From Flavobacteriales bacterium (GTDB taxonomy: Bacteria > Bacteroidota > Bacteroidia > Flavobacteriales_E > Vicingaceae): DNA of 64,000 bases. The stretch spans positions 52,724-116,723 of the forward strand of contig JACJZA010000011.1 in the NCBI GenBank assembly GCA_020635825.1, in the 5' to 3' direction. A program made the translations under genes and the position numbers. Under the pieces are notes generated by a model that saw nothing but the letters and a program-made list of their open reading frames with translations, was not told the origin of the DNA and ran no database searches. Positions 8,855 to 17,800 of the stretch are shown one piece after another (the first letter of the stretch is position 1; each line of letters opens with the position of its first letter).

Positions 8855-9631
8855 CTATAAAGATAACAATTCATCTAATGAATTTATTTCAAAAGAATTT
8901 TCAATAAGATAATCACCAATTTTTGTTCTTCTAAGTTCAGATAAATGACCACCGGAATTTAATTTTTGTCCGAAATCTCTTGCAATAGAACGGATGTAAG
9001 TCCCTTTACTGCATTGAATTTTAAACTTTACATGTATTCCTTTTTTGTAAGGAGAGCATACATTTATCTTCGGATTTGGTCTGTATTCTCTAGGTTCGTC
9101 TTTTAACTCTTGATAATTATTAGAAATGCCAAGAATTTCAAAAGAATAAATAGTAATAAGGTTTGATTTAATTTTTACTTCTTCGTCATTTCTCGCATAC
9201 TCATAAGCTCTTTTTCCATCAATTTTTTTTGCAGAATGAATAGGTGCTTCTTGAAGTTGTTCTCCAATAAATTTTTGAGCAGTTTCTTTAATTAACTCTT
9301 CTGTAATATGTTCGGTTGGATATTCTTTATCTACATCATGCTCTAAGTCAAAAGATGGTGTTATTGCTCCCAAAGTAATAATACCACTATATTCTTTGGG
9401 TTGAGCTTGTATCTCTTCAATTTTTTTGGTGAATTTACCAGTACAAATTACTAAAAGCCCTGTTGCTAATGGGTCTAGGGTTCCGGCATGACCTACTTTA
9501 ATTTTCTTTAATCCTAATTTTTTTTTTAGATTGTAACGAACTTTTCCAACCACATCAAATGAAGTCCATGTATAGGGTTTGTCAATTAAAATGATTTGTC
9601 CGTTTAGAAATTTTTCTTGAAGATGTTGCAT
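8855..9631 (-). CDS. truB: tRNA pseudouridine(55) synthase TruB
   Basis: A 258-residue TruB. The catalytic motif KVGHAGTLDPLATGLL carries the nucleophile Asp53. Further family landmarks are the DKPYTWTSFDVV start and the CSKGTYIRSIARDFG motif. It converts U55 of the tRNA T-loop to pseudouridine. It is the last gene of the ftsX-DUF3098-uppP-truB run. Its ATG overlaps the uppP stop codon by one base (TAATG), which supports translational coupling and this start. Confidence 0.97.
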   Translation of the reverse strand: MQHLQEKFLNGQIILIDKPYTWTSFDVVGKVRYNLKKKLGLKKIKVGHAGTLDPLATGLLVICTGKFTKKIEEIQAQPKEYSGIITLGAITPSFDLEHDVDKEYPTEHITEELIKETAQKFIGEQLQEAPIHSAKKIDGKRAYEYARNDEEVKIKSNLITIYSFEILGISNNYQELKDEPREYRPNPKINVCSPYKKGIHVKFKIQCSKGTYIRSIARDFGQKLNSGGHLSELRRTKIGDYLIENSFEINSLDELLSL

Positions 9632-10425
9632 TAGTTGATGGTCAATTCAACTCCCATAAAGTAAAGAGCAAGAATGGTAATTCCTAAAATAATTCTATAG
9701 TAACCGAAGTATTTAAAGCCGTGTTTGGTTAAAAAGCTAATGAATCCTTTAATAGCAATAATAGCAACAATAAAAGCAACTACATTTCCAACAATTAATA
9801 AAGTAATTTCTTCTCCGTGAAAACCACCACCTGCTTTGTAAAATTTCAATAATTTATATCCAGTCGCAGCTAGCATAGTTGGAATAGCAAGAAAAAAAGA
9901 AAACTCAGCAGCAGCTTTTCTGTTCATTTTTTGAGTTAACCCACCAATAATGGTTGCCGCAGAACGTGATACACCGGGAATCATAGCTATACACTGAAAC
10001 AATCCAATTTTAAATGCCGTTGGATAAGTTACCTCAGATGTCCCGGTTTCTTCAGTTTCTTTAAACCATTTATCTACGTATATCAGAACAATTCCTCCTA
10101 ACAATAATGTCGTAGCAACCACAATGACATTTTCCAATAAAGAATCAATAAAATCATTTAGAAGTAAACCAAAAACAGCAGCAGGAATAAAACCAGCAAC
10201 TAATTTTAAATAAAAATTGACAGTTTGAAAAAAGCGTTTCCAGTAAATGGCAACTACCGATAGGATAGCACCAAGTTGAATAGCAATGGTAAATGTTTTG
10301 GTAAAATCATCCTCAGCAATTCCCATAACAGAAGAGCCAATAATCATATGTCCGGTTGAAGAAACGGGAAGAAACTCAGTAAGTCCTTCAATAATGGCAA
10401 GAATGATGGCTTCGAAAATAGACAT
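9631..10425 (-). CDS. uppP: Undecaprenyl-diphosphatase UppP (BacA)
   Basis: A 264-residue polytopic membrane protein with both UppP signatures: EGLTEFLPVSSTGH near the N-terminus (Glu13, Glu17, His26) and PGVSRSAATIIGG in the middle. It dephosphorylates undecaprenyl pyrophosphate to recycle the lipid carrier for peptidoglycan and O-glycan synthesis, and it confers bacitracin resistance in other bacteria. The start is 9 nt after the DUF3098 stop, and the stop overlaps the truB start. Genes for division (ftsX) and lipid-carrier recycling are therefore together, an order common in this phylum. Confidence 0.96.
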   Translation of the reverse strand: MSIFEAIILAIIEGLTEFLPVSSTGHMIIGSSVMGIAEDDFTKTFTIAIQLGAILSVVAIYWKRFFQTVNFYLKLVAGFIPAAVFGLLLNDFIDSLLENVIVVATTLLLGGIVLIYVDKWFKETEETGTSEVTYPTAFKIGLFQCIAMIPGVSRSAATIIGGLTQKMNRKAAAEFSFFLAIPTMLAATGYKLLKFYKAGGGFHGEEITLLIVGNVVAFIVAIIAIKGFISFLTKHGFKYFGYYRIILGITILALYFMGVELTIN

Positions 10426-10434
10426 TCAAAAAAA

Positions 10435-10677
10435 TTAATCTTTTACTTTTTTCATTATTCCATATCCTACCACACCTAATCCAGCTAAAATAAGGATGGG
10501 TGCTACAATCATTCTTCTAGTAGAAAAAAGCTCTTCACTAAAAACGGTTGGGTCATCAGAACCACCACCTGACATTAATAAATATCCTAAGATCGCTAAT
10601 GCTGCTCCAATTGCTACTAAAATGTAGTTTTGTTTTCCAAAAGCAAAGTCGTTATTTGAATTTTCGCTCATAATCAA
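10435..10677 (-). CDS. DUF3098 family small membrane protein
   Basis: An 80-residue protein with two hydrophobic helices (about 18-36 and 56-74) separated by a Gly/Ser-rich loop containing the conserved SGGGSDDP-x-FxxxxFSxRR texture of DUF3098. It lies 2 nt downstream of ftsX and 9 nt upstream of uppP, a conserved position in Bacteroidota. Function unknown; the neighbours suggest a role in the division or envelope machinery. An alternative start two codons downstream (MSENSN) would be equally good. Confidence 0.85.
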   Translation of the reverse strand: MIMSENSNNDFAFGKQNYILVAIGAALAILGYLLMSGGGSDDPTVFSEELFSTRRMIVAPILILAGLGVVGYGIMKKVKD

Positions 10678-10679
10678 GA

Positions 10680-11552
10680 TTAATAAAGGTTTCCGGTGTC
10701 AATACGTAAATATTTTCTAACCGCTAAATTAGTAGATATCCATGAAATAATAATACCCATCATGATAACTAGTAAAAACAAAGCACCATAAAGTTCAATG
10801 TTTTTAAAATCAATTAATTCGGGCATTTGTTGATGTAAATAATACAAGAACAATACAATTAAACCAATGGCTAAAAAAGCACTTACAATTCCATTTCCAA
10901 TTCCACGCAAAACAAACGGTCGGCGAATAAAAGAGTGTTTAGCCCCAACCAACTGCATGGTTTTAATAATAAATCGTTTAGAATAAATAGATAATCGGAT
11001 GGTATTATTAACTAAAGCAACAGCGATTATCAATAATAAAGCACTAAATCCCAAAAGATAAAGGCTTATTTTTTTCACATTATCATTAATCAAGCTTACT
11101 AAATCTCTTTGATAAAAAACCTCTTTTATTTTGGGGTTGTTCATCAAGTCTGCTTCAATTAATGATAAGCTATCATTGTTGGCATAGTTTGCATTTAGCT
11201 TAATATCAATAGAAGGTAATAATGGGTTGTAACCCAAAAACTCAATAAAATCTTCGCCTAAATCTTTTTGCAATTGAGCAGCTGCAGAATCAGGGTGGAT
11301 AAAGTGAGTAGACTTAACAAAAGGTTCGGCATCTAAAGATTTTTGAATTTGATTAATATCCACATCTTTAATGCCATCTTTTAAGATAATAGAAAAACCA
11401 ATGTTTTCTTTTACATGGTTGGAAATTTGGCGGGCATTTAAAATAATCAATCCTAAAATTCCTAACATAAACAACACCAACGAAATACTTATGATGGTGG
11501 TTAAGTAAGTTGTTCTTAATCTTCTAGCAGTATGTTTATCGTTACTAGCCAT
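10680..11552 (-). CDS. ftsX: Cell division permease FtsX
   Basis: A 290-residue FtsX: a first transmembrane helix (about 18-40), a large periplasmic domain (about 45-165) with the family phrase GFSIILKDGI, then three more helices to the C-terminus, ending KYLRIDTGNLY. FtsX pairs with the ATPase FtsE and relays division signals to periplasmic wall hydrolases. ftsE is not in the window. It is the first gene of the run with DUF3098, uppP and truB, and is divergent from leuS with a 120-nt intergenic region. Confidence 0.93.
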   Translation of the reverse strand: MASNDKHTARRLRTTYLTTIISISLVLFMLGILGLIILNARQISNHVKENIGFSIILKDGIKDVDINQIQKSLDAEPFVKSTHFIHPDSAAAQLQKDLGEDFIEFLGYNPLLPSIDIKLNANYANNDSLSLIEADLMNNPKIKEVFYQRDLVSLINDNVKKISLYLLGFSALLLIIAVALVNNTIRLSIYSKRFIIKTMQLVGAKHSFIRRPFVLRGIGNGIVSAFLAIGLIVLFLYYLHQQMPELIDFKNIELYGALFLLVIMMGIIISWISTNLAVRKYLRIDTGNLY

Positions 11553-11672
11553 TATTTTGTGCCAAATTTATGAGTGCTAAACTAACATTAAACTCGTTGA
11601 TTAGCAATTTAATTGTTCAAAAATACTCTTAAATATTGTTAATTTCGCACCTCATTTTAAGACTTATTAACG

Positions 11673-14600
11673 ATGCAATATCAATATAACGAGATTGAAA
11701 AAAGATGGCAAAAGTATTGGGCAGACAACAAAACTTTTGCAGCCGAAGATAACAGCGTAAAACCAAAATATTATGTATTGGATATGTTTCCTTATCCTTC
11801 TGGTGCCGGTTTACATGTAGGTCATCCGCTTGGTTATATTGCATCAGATGTTTATGCTCGTTATAAAAGATTGCAAGGATTTAATGTGTTGCATCCAATG
11901 GGATACGACTCGTTTGGATTGCCTGCAGAGCAATATGCCATTCAAACAGGGCAACATCCTGCCATTACTACCAAAACAAATATTGAGGGAGGAACAGATA
12001 AAGACGGAAATATAATTCCTGGATACAGAAATCAGTTGGATAAAATTGGTTTTTCATTTGATTGGGATAGAGAAGTAAGAACATCTGACCCGAATTATTA
12101 CAAATGGACGCAATGGATTTTTAAGCAATTGTACAATTCGTGGTACAATAAAGATGCTGACAAAGCTGAAAAGATTGATACTTTAATTGAAAGATTTAAA
12201 ACCGAAGGGAACGCAAATGTAAATACTGTTTGTGATGAGGTAGCAACTTTTTCTGCAGCCGATTGGAATGCTTGGGATGAAGCGACTCAACAAAAAATGT
12301 TGTTGAATTATCGAATTGCTTTTTTATCTGATACTTGGGTAAACTGGTGTCCAGAATTAGGAACTGTGTTAGCTAATGATGAAGTGAAAGATGGCGTTTC
12401 GGAACGTGGAGGACATCCGGTAGAGCAAAAATTAATGCGTCAATGGAGTATGAGAATCACGGCTTATGCTGAGCGTTTATTGTCAGGATTAGAAGGGTTG
12501 GATTGGACAGAATCAATTAAAGATATTCAACGAAACTGGATTGGCAAAAGTCAAGGAGCTAGCGTTCGGTTTTTTGTTGACAGCCAACAGTCGACAGAAA
12601 GCGGAGAGCGGTTAGCTATAGAAGTATTTACTACTCGTCCTGATACCATTTTTGGAGTTTCGTTTATGGTGTTGGCACCAGAACATCCATTGGTAGAAAA
12701 AATTACAACTGCTGACCAAAAAGGAAAAGTGGAAGCATACCAAAAAGCAGCTTCTTTAAAATCGGAAAGAGATAGACAATCGGATGTAAAAAACATTACA
12801 GGAGAGTTTACAGGTGCTTATGCCATCCATCCATTTACAGGAGATAAAGTGCCTGTATGGATTGGCGATTATGTATTGGCAAGTTATGGAACTGGAGCTG
12901 TAATGGCGGTCCCTTGTGGTGACCAACGAGATTGGGATTTTGCCAATCATTTTGGAATTGAAATCAAGAACATTTTTAAAGACAAAGACATCAGCGAAGC
13001 AGCTTATGCAGAGAAAGATGCAGTAATTGCTAATTCTGATTTCTTGAACGACTTACCGGTAAAAAAAGCTACTAAGTTGGCCATTTACGAAATTGAACAA
13101 AGAGGCTTTGGTAAAGGAAAAACCCAATACAGATTGAGAGATGCCGTGTTTTCTCGTCAGCGATATTGGGGAGAACCATTCCCGGTTTATTACAAAGGCG
13201 AGGTGCCTTATTTAGTCAACAGCGATGAAGTAATTGAGTTGCCTGAAGTAGAAAAGTACTTACCCACAGAGGACGGAAGACCTCCTTTAGGAAACGCTAA
13301 GAAATGGTACTGGGATGAAAATAAAAAAGAAATTGTTTCTAAAGAAGAATTAAACTCCTCCCCTTCGGGGAGGTCGGGAGGGGCTCTCGAACTTAACACC
13401 ATGCCTGGTTGGGCAGGAAGTAGCTGGTATTTTTTACGCTACATGGATGCTAAAAATGACCAAGAGTTTGTTGCAAAAGACAAGGTAGATTATTGGAAAA
13501 ATGTAGATTTATACATTGGTGGAGCAGAACATGCTACGGGACACTTATTGTACGCTCGTTTTTGGACCAAGTTTTTGTTCGATATGGGTTACATCCCATT
13601 TGAAGAACCTTTCCAAAAAATGATTAACCAAGGAATGATTCAGGGGAACAGTGCATTGATTCATAGAGCGCTACCTTCTATCCTTAGTAATGAAAAGAAT
13701 AATGTTTTGCCATCAGATTTCCCAATTTATATTACTGATAAAGGATTTGCTGAACTTAAAAGTAAATTTGATGTAAAATCATTATCAGAGGAATCGAATT
13801 TTTTGTACAATAAAATTAGAGAGTATGAAAACTTGATAAATAATGAATCAAGTACTTTCAATTATTTTACAAAATACAAGGAAGATATATATGCCTTAAA
13901 CTACTCATCTTTTAATGTAGATATAAATTTTTTAGAAGGAGATAAGTTAATCTTGTCTGATGCTAAAAAAGATGCTAGATTTTCATTTTTAGCAAATGCT
14001 ATGCTAATCACTAATAAAAATGGAGATTTTATTGTTGGAAGAGAAATAGATAAAATGTCAAAATCCAAGTACAATGTACAAACACCTGACGAATTGGTAG
14101 AAAAGTACGGAGCAGATACTTTACGTTGTTACGAAATGTTCTTGGGACCTTTGGAACAACACAAACCATGGGATACCCAAGGAATTACAGGTGTAAACGG
14201 TTTCTTGAAAAAACTATGGCGTTTGGTACACGATGACAATGGATTCAATGTAAGTGATGAAGAACCAACCAAAGAAGAGTTAAAAAGCTTACACAAAACC
14301 ATTAAAAAAGTAAAAGAAGACATTGAGCGATTTTCATTCAATACTCCTGTTTCTGCTTTTATGATTTGTGTAAATGAATTGACTGCACTGAAATGTAACA
14401 AACGAGCAATCATTGAAGATTTGTGCATTATTCTTTCACCTTATGCGCCTCATATTGCTGAGGAATTATGGGCAAAACTAGGTCATAAAGAAAGTATTAC
14501 TTATGCTGTATTTCCTAAACACAAAGAAGAATTTTTAGTAGAAAGCAATCATAAATATCCGGTATCGTTTAACGGTAAAATGCGTTTTATGTTAGAGTTG

Positions 14601-14732
14601 CCAGCCAACATGGGACCTGCCGATGTAGAAAAAGTAGTAATGGCAAACGAACAAACGGCAAAATACTTAGAAGGAAAAACACCTAAAAAAGTTATTGTGG
14701 TTCCTAAAAAGATTGTGAATGTGGTGTTGTAA
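11673..14732 (+). CDS. leuS: Leucyl-tRNA synthetase
   Basis: A 1,019-residue class I aminoacyl-tRNA synthetase that charges tRNA-Leu. The HIGH-type motif is HVGH (residues 48-51) after MFPYPSGAGL. The CP1 editing domain contains TTRPDTIFGVSFMVLAPEH and GTGAVMAVP. KMSKS is at residues 794-798, followed by the YGADTLR and GPLEQHKPW motifs. It is longer than many bacterial LeuS (about 850-950 residues). Three extra stretches explain much of this: SQQSTESGERLA before the TTRPDT motif, a GC-rich palindrome coding NSSPSGRSGGAL at about residues 561-572, and an enlarged region at about 660-790 just before KMSKS. The reading frame is intact and all catalytic motifs remain, so the enzyme should be functional. 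Confidence 0.96.
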   Translation: MQYQYNEIEKRWQKYWADNKTFAAEDNSVKPKYYVLDMFPYPSGAGLHVGHPLGYIASDVYARYKRLQGFNVLHPMGYDSFGLPAEQYAIQTGQHPAITTKTNIEGGTDKDGNIIPGYRNQLDKIGFSFDWDREVRTSDPNYYKWTQWIFKQLYNSWYNKDADKAEKIDTLIERFKTEGNANVNTVCDEVATFSAADWNAWDEATQQKMLLNYRIAFLSDTWVNWCPELGTVLANDEVKDGVSERGGHPVEQKLMRQWSMRITAYAERLLSGLEGLDWTESIKDIQRNWIGKSQGASVRFFVDSQQSTESGERLAIEVFTTRPDTIFGVSFMVLAPEHPLVEKITTADQKGKVEAYQKAASLKSERDRQSDVKNITGEFTGAYAIHPFTGDKVPVWIGDYVLASYGTGAVMAVPCGDQRDWDFANHFGIEIKNIFKDKDISEAAYAEKDAVIANSDFLNDLPVKKATKLAIYEIEQRGFGKGKTQYRLRDAVFSRQRYWGEPFPVYYKGEVPYLVNSDEVIELPEVEKYLPTEDGRPPLGNAKKWYWDENKKEIVSKEELNSSPSGRSGGALELNTMPGWAGSSWYFLRYMDAKNDQEFVAKDKVDYWKNVDLYIGGAEHATGHLLYARFWTKFLFDMGYIPFEEPFQKMINQGMIQGNSALIHRALPSILSNEKNNVLPSDFPIYITDKGFAELKSKFDVKSLSEESNFLYNKIREYENLINNESSTFNYFTKYKEDIYALNYSSFNVDINFLEGDKLILSDAKKDARFSFLANAMLITNKNGDFIVGREIDKMSKSKYNVQTPDELVEKYGADTLRCYEMFLGPLEQHKPWDTQGITGVNGFLKKLWRLVHDDNGFNVSDEEPTKEELKSLHKTIKKVKEDIERFSFNTPVSAFMICVNELTALKCNKRAIIEDLCIILSPYAPHIAEELWAKLGHKESITYAVFPKHKEEFLVESNHKYPVSFNGKMRFMLELPANMGPADVEKVVMANEQTAKYLEGKTPKKVIVVPKKIVNVVL
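13355..13388 (+). repeat. GC-rich palindromic element inserted in frame within leuS
   Basis: Inside leuS is a GC-rich stretch unlike its AT-rich surroundings. It contains a perfect 7-bp stem, CCTCCCC (13357-13363), loop TTC, GGGGAGG (13367-13373), followed at once by TCGGGAGGGGC, which repeats the GGGAGGGG arm. Small dispersed palindromes of this CTCCCC..GGGGAGG style are known from Bacteroidota genomes. Here the element is read in frame as SSPSGRSGGA between KEEL and LELNTMPGW. A second copy within this window was not found. Confidence 0.6.
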
Positions 14733-14782
14733 TTAGTTAATAATTACATAACAAATTACATTTTCTAGATTGAGGAAAATGT
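14729..14782 (+). other. Two inverted repeats after leuS (possible weak terminator)
   Basis: A 7-bp inverted repeat GTAATTA-GTTAA-TAATTAC (14729-14747) overlaps the leuS stop. A second, ACATTTTC, 9-nt loop, GAAAATGT (14758-14782), lies just before the next gene. Neither has a proper U-run, so termination is uncertain; mRNA-end stabilisation is the alternative. Confidence 0.35.
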
Positions 14783-14813
14783 ATTATCTATGCAAAAAAA
14801 TAAAACTTATAAT

Positions 14814-17800
14814 ATGAAGAATTTTTTATTTATCATTTTAGTGTTTTTTACAATTAGCTTAAACGCTCAGAATGCTTTAGATTTTAATGGAAATAACTGG
14901 GTTGTAACTGATCCTATTGGCAGTTTAGGTGATTTTACTATTGAAATGGATATTAGAATAGATGGTTCAGGAACCGGAACAAATTATCAAAGAATATTAA
15001 GTACTATTAATAATGGATTAAGTATTGCTGTGGATCCATTTTCAGGTAATAATATTAGAATTTTTTCAGCCAATTTAAATTTAGGATGGATAAATTCACC
15101 TGTTAATCTTACTACAAATACATGGTATCATATGGCTTGGGTAAGAGAAGCTACAACAATAACTTTATATATAAATGGTGCAAGTGCATGGACATACCCT
15201 TGCTCAGCTAGTAATTTAGCTTCTTCTAATTGGTTTTTAGCTGCAAATGAGAATAATCTTTCAGAAAACGCTAATTGTACAATTGATAATTTTAGATTAT
15301 GGAATGATGCAAGAACATCAACTGAAATTTCTGGGAATTATCAATCTTGCGTTTCCACATCAGATCCTAACTTGATAACTCTTTATGATTTTGAGGAAGG
15401 AACAGGCACAACAACTTCTGATTTAGCTACTACTGATGGTTCTCAAAACGGTACATTGATAGGTTCACCTCAATGGAGTTTAGAAGGATTTAGTTGTAAA
15501 ACAACACAAGCTATGTTAGCTGGTGATATCGCAATTATTGGAATCAATTCAGATAATTTCTCTGCATCAGTTCGCGATGATTTTACTTTTATTACATTAA
15601 AAGAGATTCCTGCCGGAGAAGTAATTTATTTTACTGCTGATGGTTGGGGAGGGACTGATTGGTCAGGATCAAATGGAGGAGGACATTATTCATGGACAGC
15701 ACCTGCAGGTGGTTTAGGATGTGGAACGGTAGTTCATGTGTATATGACCTCCACTTTAAATGTTTTAGCTTCTTCTATTGGTTTCATTTCTGGTCCATAT
15801 TCAGGACTACCAGCATCAAATTACTTGCTTTTTGCTGATGGAGATCAGATTTTGATGTATCAAGCATCATCACCTGGAGATATGAATCCAACATTTATTA
15901 CTGCAATTACATTTAGTAGTGATAATACAAATTACAATGCTACTACTACGTGGAATAATATCTCAACTAACGCTGCAGCCTATTCAGTATTACCCCTTGG
16001 ATTAACTAATGGTGTGAATTGTGTTTCATTGTATCCAAACCCTTCAACAACTAATTCTGGATTAGATAATTCAAAATATACTGGGACTTTAACCGGAAAT
16101 GCTTCGACATTAAGAGCATTAATTAATGATTATATAAATTGGTCTGGTAATGATGCAACACCTTATGACCTAAGTCCTGCTCAATTTTCTGCATCTGTAG
16201 TTTGTCCTGTAATTACTCCAGATCTTGTTATCTCTGAAATTATGTACAATCCACCAGAGGCTGGTACAGATACACTTGAGTTTATTGAAATTTATAACAA
16301 TGATGCTAATCCAGTTGATTTAACGAATTACACTTTAGCAGGAGTAACCTATACTTTTCCAAGTGTTATATTAAACCCTGGAGAGTTTTATGTAGTAGCA
16401 GTAAATTCTGGAGCTTTTAATAATGTGTTTGGATCTATGCCTGACGGAGTTTTTACTGGAGGTTTATCTAATGGTGGTGAATTTGTTACTATTAAAAATG
16501 CTTCAGGTAATTTAGTAGATTCAGTTAGATATTACACTTCTGCGCCTTGGCCAACAGATCCAAACGCTCAAGGACCATCTTTAGTATTATGTGATGTAAA
16601 TGCCGATAATAATGATGGGAACAATTGGAATGCATCTGTAATTGGTACAGGTGTTATTATCAATGGAAAAGAAGTAAAAGCAAGTCCTGGAGCAGCTAAT
16701 TTCTGTTGTTCAATGGATGTTACTCCTCCTGTAATTACATGTGCAGGAACTGATACACTTTATGCAGGAACTGGAGCATGTGGCGCAGTTAGTAAATTTG
16801 TAAATGAGTATTATATTCCTTTATCTCAGTTTACCGCTTTTTCAGGTACTGGAGGGCCAGGTTGTAATCCAACATTAGATATATATAGTTGTGGAGGAGA
16901 TATGACTTTTACTTGGAATAGTATAGAAACAGGAATGCCTTCGTCTGTTGAAATTGAGTTTTTCCAGACTTGGTATGATGAAGGAGGAGTTTCTCCTACT
17001 ATGTTTAATGGTTCTGCCAATAATGATTATGTAAGTGCTGATTATAACTGTTCAAATAATGTAATTAGTTATACGTTAAATACTTCAGGATATGTTGTAG
17101 GTGGATTAAATGAGTTTACTATCAGCCCTGCTACTAATTGTATCGTTCTAGATGAAAACCCGGACGTTTCATGGGCGCCACAATCTTATGCAAAAGTGTC
17201 TGTGTATTATGGAAGTACATTAACTGCCCCAACAGTAACAGACAATTGTACAGTAGATGCCGTTTACAATGATGCGCCATTAAACTTACCTGTTGGAACA
17301 ACTACAGTTACTTGGACAGCAGAAGATGCAAATGGAAATAGCAATACATGTATGCAACAAGTAGTGGTAATAGATACAGTTGCACCGATGATAAACTGCC
17401 CGGCAGATGTTACTCTTGCCGCAGATATGGGAACTTGCAGCTTTGATGTTAGTTCTTCATTTGAGAATGTATATTATATTTCATTATCTGATATCAGTTC
17501 AGATGGAATTGATGGACCAGATTGTAATGGTACTGGAAATGATGCATATAGCTGCGATAGTGTTGATTTATCTATCGTATGGACAAGTATTGAGACAGCT
17601 ATGCCTTCAAGTGTAGAGGTAGAGTTTTATCAAAGCTATTATGATGTGGGCGGGAATTCATACACTCAGTTTAATGGAGTTCCTAATAATGATTATGTGA
17701 GTGCAGATTATAGCTGTTCAAATCAAGTAATTAACTACACATTAAACCCTACAGGATATATTGTAGGAGGATTAAATGCAATAACAATTATACCTCCAAC

